From NCBI RefSeq assembly GCF_013072695.1, contig NZ_LXUK01000022.1:617084-681083 (forward strand): a stretch of DNA of 64,000 bases. The letters are read 5' to 3'. The notes beneath the pieces were generated by a model. The model saw only the letters and a list, made by a program, of their open reading frames with translations. It searched no databases and had not been told where the DNA came from. Positions 56,114 to 64,000 of the stretch are shown one piece after another; the first letter of the stretch is position 1, and every line of letters begins with the position of its first letter. The DNA comes from Acinetobacter sp. Ac_5812 (lineage in GTDB: Bacteria > Pseudomonadota > Gammaproteobacteria > Pseudomonadales > Moraxellaceae). Made by a program: the position numbers and the translations under genes.

Positions 56114-58216
56114 ATGCTTGAACAAGCACAACGTGAAGAAATAGCACCGGACACCGAATACCAAAACTCAACTCAACAGCTGCCACAACTGGCTTCTTAT
56201 GTTTATGGAACATGGCATTCAAGCCATGAAGAAAGACGTACTGTTGTACATGCCATTACTGGCGAACCGATCTATAGCGTCAGCAGTCATGGCATCGACA
56301 TGCATCAAGCCGTGCAATATGCCAAACAGCATGGTACTGAGCTGGCAAACTGGACCTTTCATCAACGTGCCAATGCCTTAAAACAAATTGCCCAACAGCT
56401 ACTCGAGCAAAAGGAACAGTTCTATACGCTTGCCTACGCCACTGGTGCGACACGTAAAGATGCTTGGATTGATATCGAGGGTGGTATCCAAACCTTATTT
56501 GCCTATTCAAGTCTGGTACGCCGCGAACTCAATGACGAAAAAATTATTACTGAGGATAGCTGGATTCAGCTCTCTAAAAACGGCACTTTTGGTGCCAAGC
56601 ATATTCTGAGTCCTAAAGCAGGTGTCGCAATACATATCAATGCCTTTAACTTCCCGATTTGGGGCATGCTAGAAAAAATTGCACCAACGCTATTGGCGGG
56701 TGTGCCTTGTATCGTCAAACCCGCCACTGATGGTGCTCAACTCACCCAAGCAGTTGTTAAAGCGATTGAAGATACGCAAATTCTACCGAAAGGATCACTA
56801 CAACTGATTTGTGGACAAATTGATGATCTTTTTGATCACTTAGGCCCACAGGACTGTGTCACCTTTACGGGTTCAGCCTATACTGGCCAAAAACTCCGCA
56901 ACCACTCCCATCTGAACAAATATTCAATTCCATTTAGTATGGAAGCTGATTCGGTAAACAGTGCGATTCTCAGTCCATCGGCAAATGAGGCGACTATAGA
57001 TTTATTTGTACGCGAAGTATTTCGTGAAATGACCACCAAAGCAGGACAAAAATGTACCGCGATTCGTCGTGCCTTTGTACCTCAAGCACTTCTTGAACAA
57101 GTGCAGCAAAAACTCAGTGCTAAACTAGCAAAAGTCGTCGTAGGTGATCCACAAAAACAAGACACCACCATGGGCGCGCTAGCCAGTCCTAAACAAAAAC
57201 TTGATGTAGCTGCGAAAGTTGCTGAACTGGCGAAAGAAGCCAAAATTGTATTTGGTGACGAGACAACTTTCAAAATCAATGCTGACCATCCTGAGAAAGG
57301 TGCATTCTTCCCACCGACCTTGTTACTGTGTGAGCAACCACTACAGACAAGCTTGGTACATACCACTGAAGCTTTTGGCCCCGTATGTACCTTGATGCCT
57401 TATCAATCAATTGACGAACTTGCCGATCTTGTGGCGCGTGGTGAAGGTAGTCTGGTCGCCTCTGTGGTAAAGAATAGTGATGAGAATGTCGAATTGATCA
57501 TTCAAAAAATTGCGCCATGGCATGGTCGTGTACACATTCTGGATGAAGAATCTGCCAAAGAAAGTACAGGACATGGCTCTCCACTCCCACACCTTGTTCA
57601 CGGCGGTCCTGGTCGTGCTGGTGGCGGTGAAGAACTCGGGGGCATTCGCGCAGTCAAACACTATATGCAACGGACGGCGATTCAAGGTTCACCGAACAGC
57701 CTTACTCAAGTGACGCATTCATGGACCGCGGGTTCAAACATCAAGCAAGACCGCGTCCATCCTTTTAAAAAGGATTTTGATGAACTGGTCATTGGTGAGC
57801 GTTTATTGACTGCACGTCGTACCGTGACTGAAGCCGATATTGTTAATTTTGCCTGCCTCAGTGGTGACTATTTCTATGCGCATACCGATAAAATCGCGGC
57901 AGCAGACTCTTTCTTCGGTGAGCGTGTGGCACATGGCTATTTCATTGTTTCTGCCGCAGCAGGTTTATTTGTCGATGCCGCTCAAGGCCCTGTGATTGCC
58001 AACTATGGTATGGATAATTTACGTTTTGTTGAGCCTGTCAAAATCGGTGATTCTATTCGGGTTGAACTGACCTGCAAACAGAAAACCCCTAAACCACAAA
58101 AAGATCTATCTCAACCTGAACACGGTGTTGTGGTTTGGGATATCAAGGTTAAAAATCAGCGAGATGAATTGGTTGCAACCTATGATATTTTAACTTTGGT
58201 TGCCCGCGCAGCTTAA
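56114..58216 (+). CDS. paaZ: Bifunctional ring-opening protein PaaZ
   Basis: The product is 700 residues from ATG 56114 (GGAG 7 bases upstream). Residues 1 to about 545 form an aldehyde dehydrogenase: HILSPKAGVAIHINAFNFPI near 165, CVTFTGSAYTGQKL near 245, and catalytic Cys in TTKAGQKCTAIRRA near 317. The C-terminal 150 residues form a MaoC-like hydratase with NFACLSGDYFYAHTD near 577 and GERVAHGYFIVSAAAG near 602. PaaZ hydrolyses oxepin-CoA and oxidises the resulting semialdehyde. It is divergent from paaA and shares its regulatory region. Confidence 0.96.
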   Translation: MLEQAQREEIAPDTEYQNSTQQLPQLASYVYGTWHSSHEERRTVVHAITGEPIYSVSSHGIDMHQAVQYAKQHGTELANWTFHQRANALKQIAQQLLEQKEQFYTLAYATGATRKDAWIDIEGGIQTLFAYSSLVRRELNDEKIITEDSWIQLSKNGTFGAKHILSPKAGVAIHINAFNFPIWGMLEKIAPTLLAGVPCIVKPATDGAQLTQAVVKAIEDTQILPKGSLQLICGQIDDLFDHLGPQDCVTFTGSAYTGQKLRNHSHLNKYSIPFSMEADSVNSAILSPSANEATIDLFVREVFREMTTKAGQKCTAIRRAFVPQALLEQVQQKLSAKLAKVVVGDPQKQDTTMGALASPKQKLDVAAKVAELAKEAKIVFGDETTFKINADHPEKGAFFPPTLLLCEQPLQTSLVHTTEAFGPVCTLMPYQSIDELADLVARGEGSLVASVVKNSDENVELIIQKIAPWHGRVHILDEESAKESTGHGSPLPHLVHGGPGRAGGGEELGGIRAVKHYMQRTAIQGSPNSLTQVTHSWTAGSNIKQDRVHPFKKDFDELVIGERLLTARRTVTEADIVNFACLSGDYFYAHTDKIAAADSFFGERVAHGYFIVSAAAGLFVDAAQGPVIANYGMDNLRFVEPVKIGDSIRVELTCKQKTPKPQKDLSQPEHGVVVWDIKVKNQRDELVATYDILTLVARAA

Positions 58217-58291
58217 TACATGAGCGTTGATGGATATGACATCGTATCCATCAACAAATCAACACTTAGTCTCTATCAATCAGGAAAGCCA

Positions 58292-58582
58292 ATGAGCGCA
58301 TATATCATTTTGATTCGTAAAGAACTCAAAAATAAAGATCAGATGAAAACCTATACATCCTTAGCACGCAAAGCGAGCCAAGGCTTTGATGCTGAACCGA
58401 TTGTGTTTTATGGTCAGTCTATTGCATTAGAAAATATAGAAAGCGACGGCGTTGCCATCATTAAATTTAGCAGTATGCAGGAAGCTCAAAATTGGTATCA
58501 CAGTGATGCCTATCAAGAAGCAAAAAAACACCGAGATTTGGCAGGCGAATATATGGTGATTCTAACTGAGGGATTAGACTAA
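58292..58582 (+). CDS. DUF1330 domain protein
   Basis: The product is 96 residues from ATG 58292 (AGGAAAG just upstream), the normal DUF1330 length; the longer frame from 58220 has no ribosome site. It shows SAYIILIRKELKNKDQMKTY at the start, EPIVFYGQSIALE in the middle and IIKFSSMQEAQNWYHSDAYQ near residue 60, the ferredoxin-like alpha/beta barrel pattern of the family. Function of DUF1330 is unknown. It lies 75 bases after paaZ on the same strand and is probably co-transcribed with it. Confidence 0.85.
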   Translation: MSAYIILIRKELKNKDQMKTYTSLARKASQGFDAEPIVFYGQSIALENIESDGVAIIKFSSMQEAQNWYHSDAYQEAKKHRDLAGEYMVILTEGLD

Positions 58583-58985
58583 ATATCTTAATTAAGACTT
58601 AACCACATATTTTATTAAATTATAAAATTTAAGAATCACTTTAAAAATTATTTTAACAATAATATAAATAGTCACACCTATACATTTTTAAAATAAAAAT
58701 CTCCCACAGGCAATGCAATGTTTATTTACATTTTATAAAACATGAGAATTCAACAAAATAAATCAAATAATAACAACACAATAAATAAAAATAACCTCAA
58801 ATATAGATTTCTTATTTTCTGTAAAAATCATTCTATTTTTTCAATAAAATTAAAAATTAAGCTTTATTTAAGAATAGCTATTGAATCGGATCCATAAAAT
58901 AAAATAGACTAAAAATGACACTAAATTATAAAAATAATATTTATTTAGTATCATTTAATCCACAGTCATCATAGGAAGATGCAGA
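58583..58985. other. AT-rich intergenic region before the MFS transporter gene
   Basis: This 403-base spacer is extremely AT-rich and contains no credible gene. A 12-base perfect palindrome TCTTAATTAAGA is at 58586-58597, just after the DUF1330 stop. The right end should hold the promoter of the MFS gene, but no site stands out enough to call. Confidence 0.65.
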
Positions 58986-60398
58986 ATGAATGATAACCAC
59001 CCAGAAAGTATGCTCAGGAATGAGCAAAAGGCAGAGCTATCGCCTGAACAAGTGATTCATATACATCCAGAACCACATTTAGAACGCGAACATTATGGCT
59101 ACCAATGGTATGTCGTCGTGATTTGCATGTTGGCCTATATTCTTTCGTTTGTAGATCGTCAAATTTTATCCTTGATGATCGAACCGATTAAACATGACCT
59201 GATGCTGTCTGACACCCAATTTAGTCTATTGCAAGGTTTGGCTTTTTCTTTGTTCTATGCCTTTATGGGCATCCCGATTGCCGCACTCGCTGATAAGAAA
59301 TCACGGATTAAGATTATTTCGATTGGTATTGCATTCTGGAGCTTAGCAACAGCCGCATGTGGCTTAAGCAAAAACTTTGCTCAGATGTTTCTCGCACGAT
59401 TAAGTGTAGGTGCTGGTGAAGCTGCATTATCCCCCGCTTTTTACTCCATCGTGACCGATTTATTCCCCAAAGAGAAACTAGGTCGTGCGTTAGGGCTATA
59501 TGCGATTGGTGCATTTATTGGCTCTGGTTTGGCTTTTTTAATTGGCGGTTATGTGATTAGTCTTTTAAAAAATGTTGATTCAGTCGTCCTGCCAGTCATT
59601 GGACAATTAAAAACATGGCAACTCACTTTCTTTATCGTCGGGCTTCCAGGTGTTTTACTCGCTTTAGTTATGATTTTAACGGTAAAGGAACCAACACGAA
59701 AAGGCTTGAAAGTTGATCAAAACGGGCAGCTAATCCAAGCATCATTTAAAAACTCAATTGCTTTTATTCGCACACACAGAAAGACCTTTTTTTGCCACTT
59801 TATTGGTTTCTCGTTCTATACCATGATGCTGTACTCGCTACTTGGATGGGCGCCAGCATTTTACATGCGACACTTTGGTCTAGACGCCAGCCAAACAGGC
59901 TACGTCCTCGGCAGTATTATTTTGGTTGCAAATACGGCTGGAGCTCTATTTTGCGGATGGCTCATCGATCATTTCTCTAAAAAGGGGTATAGCGATGCAG
60001 CGATTCGAGCAGGAATGATCGGCTGTGCAGCACTTATTGTCCCAAGTGTGCTGTTTACCCAAGTCGATAATATGTACTTATCCTTTGCCTTAATTTTTGT
60101 GGCTATGTTTTTCTCAACCTTTCCGATTCCTGCGTCGGCTGCTGCAACTCAAATGCTTACCCCGAACCAATTACGTGCTCAGGTCTCAGCAAAATTTCTA
60201 CTGGTTTCAAATTTGATTGCTTTAGGTGTAGGTACAACCGCTGTTGCGCTATTAACAGATAAATATTTTCAAAATACATTGATGGTGGGTAACTCCATCT
60301 CAATTGTAAATGCAGTTGCAGGCTTACTCGGTGTATTTCTGCTCTACAAAGGCTGCAAATATTATCGTGAAAGCATCAAACACGAACAACTCGGCTAA
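58986..60398 (+). CDS. MFS transporter, spinster-like
   Basis: The 470-residue protein starts at ATG 58986 (GGAAG about 8 bases upstream) and has a hydrophilic 45-residue N-terminus followed by 12 helices. LAYILSFVDRQILSLMIEPI at helix 1, GIPIAALADKKSRIKIISIG in loop 2-3 and LSVGAGEAALSPAFYSIVTD in helix 5 are typical of spinster-like MFS carriers often tied to uptake of aromatic or steroid-like acids. Loop and helix 7-8 contain FLCHFIGF-like aromatic residues. It precedes an OprD-type porin gene, suggesting paired outer- and inner-membrane uptake of one substrate, not identified. Confidence 0.82.
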   Translation: MNDNHPESMLRNEQKAELSPEQVIHIHPEPHLEREHYGYQWYVVVICMLAYILSFVDRQILSLMIEPIKHDLMLSDTQFSLLQGLAFSLFYAFMGIPIAALADKKSRIKIISIGIAFWSLATAACGLSKNFAQMFLARLSVGAGEAALSPAFYSIVTDLFPKEKLGRALGLYAIGAFIGSGLAFLIGGYVISLLKNVDSVVLPVIGQLKTWQLTFFIVGLPGVLLALVMILTVKEPTRKGLKVDQNGQLIQASFKNSIAFIRTHRKTFFCHFIGFSFYTMMLYSLLGWAPAFYMRHFGLDASQTGYVLGSIILVANTAGALFCGWLIDHFSKKGYSDAAIRAGMIGCAALIVPSVLFTQVDNMYLSFALIFVAMFFSTFPIPASAAATQMLTPNQLRAQVSAKFLLVSNLIALGVGTTAVALLTDKYFQNTLMVGNSISIVNAVAGLLGVFLLYKGCKYYRESIKHEQLG

Positions 60399-60411
60399 AA
60401 GTTGTTACCTC

Positions 60412-60438
60412 CCTTCCTTCAAGCTATATGAAGGAAGG
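60412..60438 (+). terminator. Hairpin after the MFS gene
   Basis: CCTTCCTTCA and TGAAGGAAGG form a 10-bp perfect stem with a 7-base loop, 14 bases after the MFS stop. No T-run follows, so it may be a terminator or an RNA-stability/attenuation element before the porin gene. Confidence 0.5.
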
Positions 60439-60498
60439 TGCTCAATCTGAATTTTAAAATAATAGCGCCGAGGGATGGCGTACTAAAATTGGATATGG

Positions 60499-61770
60499 AT
60501 GATGAATCACGTACATAAATTTAACCCGCTATACTTAAGAGCAGCAATTTTATTCGTCATGCTTGGATTCTCCAGCCCGATAGTTGTTGCTGCTGAAAAC
60601 GGCAAATCTACTCAGGAAGAGTGGAAATTGACCCTGAAAAATGCCTATATCAACCGCGACTATGACAACCCAAACCTCAAAGATACAGGTAGCTGGTCAC
60701 AAGCAGCGTCTTTATTCTACAAATCAAATATGCAGGATACACCCCTACAAATCGCAGATAAGCCCGTCACAATTGGTGCAGATGCTTCTGTTCAATATGC
60801 AGTACGTTTAAGTAAAGACAAGCATGTAGCCGACACCGTCTTACCATTTGACACACAAACCCAATCACAAGCGCCTGACTTTTTAAAATATGGAGCAACG
60901 CTTAAACTCGGTTATGACAAAACCTTGTTCAGTATTGGTGAATTATGGCTTGATCTGCCAGTCACCGCAGTTGATAACAGCCGCCAGTTACTCGCTTCCT
61001 ATTGGGGAGCCAACTTTAAGTCACAACTCTCTGATCAACTCTATGCCGAAATTGGGCGAGTCACCAAAGTATCTCCTCGCAATGAAGAGGATTTTCGCAA
61101 GTTTTCCTTTACTGCCAATGGCAAAACTGAATATTCCGATGGTTTAAATTATGTAGATTTACGCTATCAGTTCATCCCATCCCTTAAAGCAGAATATTAC
61201 TTTGCTAATTTAGAGGACTTGTATAACAAGCACTATCTAGGCTTAGACAATACATGGAAGCAGCCAAATTTCAGCCTTAACTCCAAGTTCAAGTATTTCA
61301 ATGCCAAAAATGATGGCAATAACTTTGATATTGATGCCCAAAATATTGGAATTCTGGAAATGCTCAAAGTTAAAAATCAGTCTTTTGGTTTAGGTTATCA
61401 GCAGATTATGGGTGAGTCCGCTTATCCGCTGCCTGACGGTTTTCTGCCTGAAACCTATTTTATTAACTGGAATGCCACAGGCTTCTTTAAAAAGAATGAA
61501 AAGTCTTATCACCTGATGTATGGCTATGATTTTAAGGACTACGTGCCTGGGCTAAATGCGATGGTGAAATATGTCTATGGTCATGATTTTAAAGCAACCA
61601 ATGGTGAGAAAAATCATGAGACTGAATCCAATCTCATTCTTAACTATGCCTTTCAACAGCCCTATCTCAAAGGCTTTGCACTGCAATACATTCGCATTGA
61701 CTATGATGTGAAACACGGTAATGACTTTGGTGAGGACCGTTTATTCGTGAATTATAGTAAACGCTTCTAA
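60499..61770 (+). CDS. OprD family outer membrane porin
   Basis: This 423-residue protein has a signal peptide (helix AAILFVMLGFSSPIVVAAE, cleavage near residue 33) and a beta-barrel rich in aromatic alternating strands. WKLTLKNAYINRDYDN near the mature start, GSWSQAASLFYKS, the LLASYWGANFKSQLSDQLYA segment near 155 and the ending LFVNYSKRF with a C-terminal Phe are typical of OprD/OccK-type substrate-specific porins of Pseudomonas and Acinetobacter. It would carry small carboxylates or aromatic acids into the periplasm. Start ATG 60499 or 60502 (adjacent codons). Confidence 0.85.
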   Translation: MMNHVHKFNPLYLRAAILFVMLGFSSPIVVAAENGKSTQEEWKLTLKNAYINRDYDNPNLKDTGSWSQAASLFYKSNMQDTPLQIADKPVTIGADASVQYAVRLSKDKHVADTVLPFDTQTQSQAPDFLKYGATLKLGYDKTLFSIGELWLDLPVTAVDNSRQLLASYWGANFKSQLSDQLYAEIGRVTKVSPRNEEDFRKFSFTANGKTEYSDGLNYVDLRYQFIPSLKAEYYFANLEDLYNKHYLGLDNTWKQPNFSLNSKFKYFNAKNDGNNFDIDAQNIGILEMLKVKNQSFGLGYQQIMGESAYPLPDGFLPETYFINWNATGFFKKNEKSYHLMYGYDFKDYVPGLNAMVKYVYGHDFKATNGEKNHETESNLILNYAFQQPYLKGFALQYIRIDYDVKHGNDFGEDRLFVNYSKRF

Positions 61771-61779
61771 GTTGAAACC

Positions 61780-61819
61780 ATGATCACTGGCAGCCATTCC
61801 GATATGACCCAGTGATCAT
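61780..61819. terminator. Long inverted repeat after the porin gene
   Basis: ATGATCACTGG and CCAGTGATCAT form a perfect 11-bp inverted repeat with an 18-base loop, 10 bases after the porin stop. It lacks a T-run; termination or binding by a regulator are both possible. Confidence 0.5.
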
Positions 61820-62037
61820 ACAACGATTCAATAACATCAGTGCTCTGTCATTTTGGTCAATTTTAAAAAAAACAATTTCGCCCATATTTTTTTTAATATT
61901 TAAAAAACAATATGATAAAAAACAATAAACGGCTATTTCACCCTTTATCTTTCTCCAATCGGCATGTCAAACAAGACATAGTTTTTTGAGCAGGAGCATG
62001 TCAGCATAAATTTACAACCATCCTCTAGGATAAAATC

Positions 62038-63333
62038 ATGTCGAATATGATGAATAAGGCTCAAGGTCTTGGGCTATCTTTGATCACCAAACTCGCAGGA
62101 AGCGAAATGCTTGATCAACTCAAATTAAGAAAATTTGTAGAGAAATCATTATATCAAGGTTCAAAAACAGGCTTTAAAGTACTCAATAAAACACAAAAAG
62201 CATTTAAGCCACAACCAATCGATAAACAGCGTCTTCCAAATCAGAGCAACAAAAATTTGTTTGATCTCAGTCTGACTGAAGAACAGCAAATGACGGTTGA
62301 TGCTATGTCACAATTTGCTGAAGAAGTGCTCTACACATTGGCACATGATGCAGATCATCATGCACAATTCCCAGAAGAACTGTGGCAACATTTGGTTGAT
62401 TTGGGGCTCAACTATTATGCTTTGCCAGAGGCATTGGGTGGTGTGGCAGCAGAACAGAATATTGTGAGTAATATTCTGATTGCAGAAAGCTTGGCGAAGG
62501 GTGATTTCAGTCTGACTGCAGGTTTGCTGAGTACCTTTAGTGTCATCAATGCAATAACCCGTTGGGGTTCAACCCAAGTTCAATCCATGTACTTACTGGT
62601 ATTTGCAGAAGATACTGATGTTACAGCAACGTTTGCCTTTCAGGAGGCAACCCCTGCTTTTAACCCATACCAGTTAAAAACCACGGCATCTGAAGCCAAT
62701 GGGCAGTTCTATATCACGGGTGAAAAAAGCTTAGTACTTTTAGGTGATATTGCTGATGTGTTCTTGGTCAGTGCAGATTTCAACGGCCAGCCTGATATTT
62801 TTGTGGTGCAATCCAATGAAACGATTGCCATCAAAGCCAACCCTGCAATGGGCCTAAAGGCCACTGAAACCGCAACCCTTCAATTTAATCAAACGCCAGC
62901 CTTACGTTTAGGAGATGCTGATTTTGATTACACTGCCTTTGTCGATCTAGGTAACTTGATGTGGTGTGCGATGGCTGTTGGAACCTGTGAAGCAATCAAA
63001 GCCTACTGTATCAAATATGCCAATGAACGTACTGCCTTCGGAGAACCCATTTCTCACCGTCAAAGTGTTGCATTCATGATTGCAGATATGGCGATTGAAA
63101 TTGATGCGATGCGTATGTTGGTTCTTAACGCAGCAAGTTTGGCAGAAGCTGGCAAACCATTCCATCGGGAGGCCTATCTTGCTCGCCTGCTTTGCGCTGA
63201 GAAATCAATGAAAATGGGGACAGATGGCGTTCAGATTCTTGGCGGTCATGGCTTTACCAAAGAACATCCTGTTGAGCGCTGGTATCGTGATCTTCGTGCG
63301 ACTGCAATCTTGCATTCTGGCTTACATGCTTAA
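62038..63333 (+). CDS. Acyl-CoA dehydrogenase-like protein, degenerate active site
   Basis: The 431-residue product starts at ATG 62038 with AGGA upstream. An N-terminal extension of about 75 residues precedes the dehydrogenase fold. The C-terminal signature QILGGHGFTKEHPVERWYRD is intact. In contrast, the usual TEPGxGSD flavin motif is replaced by FQEATPAFNPYQL, and the YEG motif that carries the catalytic Glu in many family members is replaced by ILHSG at the C-terminus. It may be a non-catalytic partner of the next gene, which retains the flavin motif, or may use a Glu elsewhere, as some long-chain and isovaleryl enzymes do. Gap to the next gene is 15 bases. Confidence 0.85.
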   Translation: MSNMMNKAQGLGLSLITKLAGSEMLDQLKLRKFVEKSLYQGSKTGFKVLNKTQKAFKPQPIDKQRLPNQSNKNLFDLSLTEEQQMTVDAMSQFAEEVLYTLAHDADHHAQFPEELWQHLVDLGLNYYALPEALGGVAAEQNIVSNILIAESLAKGDFSLTAGLLSTFSVINAITRWGSTQVQSMYLLVFAEDTDVTATFAFQEATPAFNPYQLKTTASEANGQFYITGEKSLVLLGDIADVFLVSADFNGQPDIFVVQSNETIAIKANPAMGLKATETATLQFNQTPALRLGDADFDYTAFVDLGNLMWCAMAVGTCEAIKAYCIKYANERTAFGEPISHRQSVAFMIADMAIEIDAMRMLVLNAASLAEAGKPFHREAYLARLLCAEKSMKMGTDGVQILGGHGFTKEHPVERWYRDLRATAILHSGLHA

Positions 63334-63348
63334 TTTTGGAGAACTATA

Positions 63349-64000
63349 ATGAATTTACAAAATCCGAAAAAATTCAAAATGCTGGTTGATCAGGCACACG
63401 AAACTGCACTCAATGTACTCCGTCCGATTTCACGTAAATACGATAAAGCTGAACATGCCTATCCCAAAGAGCTGGATATGCTTGCGGCTTTACTGGATGG
63501 CATGAATGAAAGTGGCGAAGGTGTTGGTGCTGCTAATGCCAGTAAACGTGGAACAGCTAATCTGGACGCTGTTGTAAACGGCGGCAATATGTCTGCGGCA
63601 CTCGGCATCATTGAAATGTGTTATGGCGATACGGGTCTATTATTGAGTATGCCCCGCCAAGGTCTGGGTAACTCTGCGATTGCAGCAGTCGCCAATGATG
63701 AACAGCTGGAACGCTTCAAAGGCACTTGGGCAGCCATGGCAATTACCGAGCCGGGTTGTGGTTCAGATTCAGCTGCGATTCGCACCACAGCAACCAAAGA
63801 TGGCGATGATTATATCCTGAATGGCGAAAAAATCTTTGTCACTTCGGGTGACCGTGCTGATTCGGTTGTGGTCTGGGCAACCTTGGATAAAAAATTAGGT
63901 CGTGCTGCGATCAAGTCTTTTGTGGTACCAAAAGGCACAGCAGGCATGAAAGTTGAACGTCTTGAACACAAACTGGGCATTAAAGCTTCTGACACGGCAG
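63349..64000 (+). CDS. Acyl-CoA dehydrogenase, 5' part
   Basis: The frame opens at ATG 63349 (GGAG 8 bases upstream) and runs without a stop to the window edge, giving 217 residues. It has ISRKYDKAEHAYPKELDMLA near residue 30, GGNMSAALGIIEMCYGDTGL near 77 and the canonical AITEPGCGSDSAAIRTTAT motif near 128, then DYILNGEKIFVTSGDRADSV. It is an FAD-dependent dehydrogenase of acyl-CoA, probably co-transcribed and paired with the preceding gene. The C-terminal half, including the catalytic residue, is outside the window. Confidence 0.9.
   Translation, partial: MNLQNPKKFKMLVDQAHETALNVLRPISRKYDKAEHAYPKELDMLAALLDGMNESGEGVGAANASKRGTANLDAVVNGGNMSAALGIIEMCYGDTGLLLSMPRQGLGNSAIAAVANDEQLERFKGTWAAMAITEPGCGSDSAAIRTTATKDGDDYILNGEKIFVTSGDRADSVVVWATLDKKLGRAAIKSFVVPKGTAGMKVERLEHKLGIKASDTA

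Overview
The window reads as chromosomal DNA of an Acinetobacter species. The evidence is a moderate-to-low GC content with very AT-rich spacers, a pobA/pobR divergent pair whose regulator is the size of the A. baylyi protein, an MtlD with a fused N-terminal HAD phosphatase (an arrangement known from Acinetobacter), a hydroxamate siderophore locus of the acinetoferrin/schizokinen type, and a complete paa cluster. The species cannot be fixed from the sequence. I found no rRNA, tRNA, CRISPR array, insertion sequence or prophage.

Layout. 1-2.0 kb: the end of an MHS-type MFS transporter and an NCS1 permease gene cut by an in-frame amber codon. 2.0-5.4 kb: a DUF937 protein, two small conserved genes (DUF6231, DUF2797) and lpxB. 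5.6-7.8 kb: a DUF3649 / PepSY / DUF3325 membrane operon of the kind linked to ferric-siderophore use. 7.8-8.4 kb: two tiny exported Cys/His/Met-rich proteins. 8.6-12.3 kb: a TSUP permease, a DAHP synthase, a LysE exporter and an AraC regulator. 12.4-16.6 kb: DUF2946 protein, TonB-dependent receptor and a large PepSY protein in tandem, probably a metal uptake unit. 16.6-22.0 kb: cobalamin nucleotide-loop assembly genes (cobS, cobC-like, cobT, cobU) with an acid phosphatase lipoprotein and a 2H phosphoesterase embedded among them. 22.1-24.2 kb: bifunctional mtlD. 24.5-38.1 kb: a siderophore locus with two NIS synthetases, an N-hydroxylase, a GNAT acyltransferase, a small unknown protein, two MFS transporters and two paralogous TonB receptors, with Fur-box-like sites in front of both transcription units. 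38.4-41.0 kb: ybaK, a small unknown gene and an ABC1/UbiB kinase-like gene.

From 41.0 kb the window turns to aromatic catabolism. pobA and pobR (4-hydroxybenzoate to protocatechuate) flank an intergenic palindrome. Next to them lies a broken aromatic aldehyde dehydrogenase gene with both a one-base deletion and an ochre stop. Then comes a full phenylacetate cluster: paaABCDEFGHJK followed by paaX and paaY on the minus strand, with paaZ divergent and followed by a DUF1330 gene. Phenylacetate is activated by PaaK, epoxidised by PaaABC(D)E, isomerised by PaaG, ring-opened and oxidised by PaaZ, and beta-oxidised by PaaF, PaaH and PaaJ. The last 5 kb carry a spinster-like MFS transporter, an OprD-type porin and two tandem acyl-CoA dehydrogenase genes. 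The first dehydrogenase has lost canonical active-site motifs, and the second runs off the end of the window.

Most of the window is recognisable. The observations most worth following are the two broken genes, the 2H phosphoesterase coupled to cobU, the unknown 123-residue protein in the siderophore operon, the small metal-ligand-rich exported proteins, and the degenerate/canonical acyl-CoA dehydrogenase pair.
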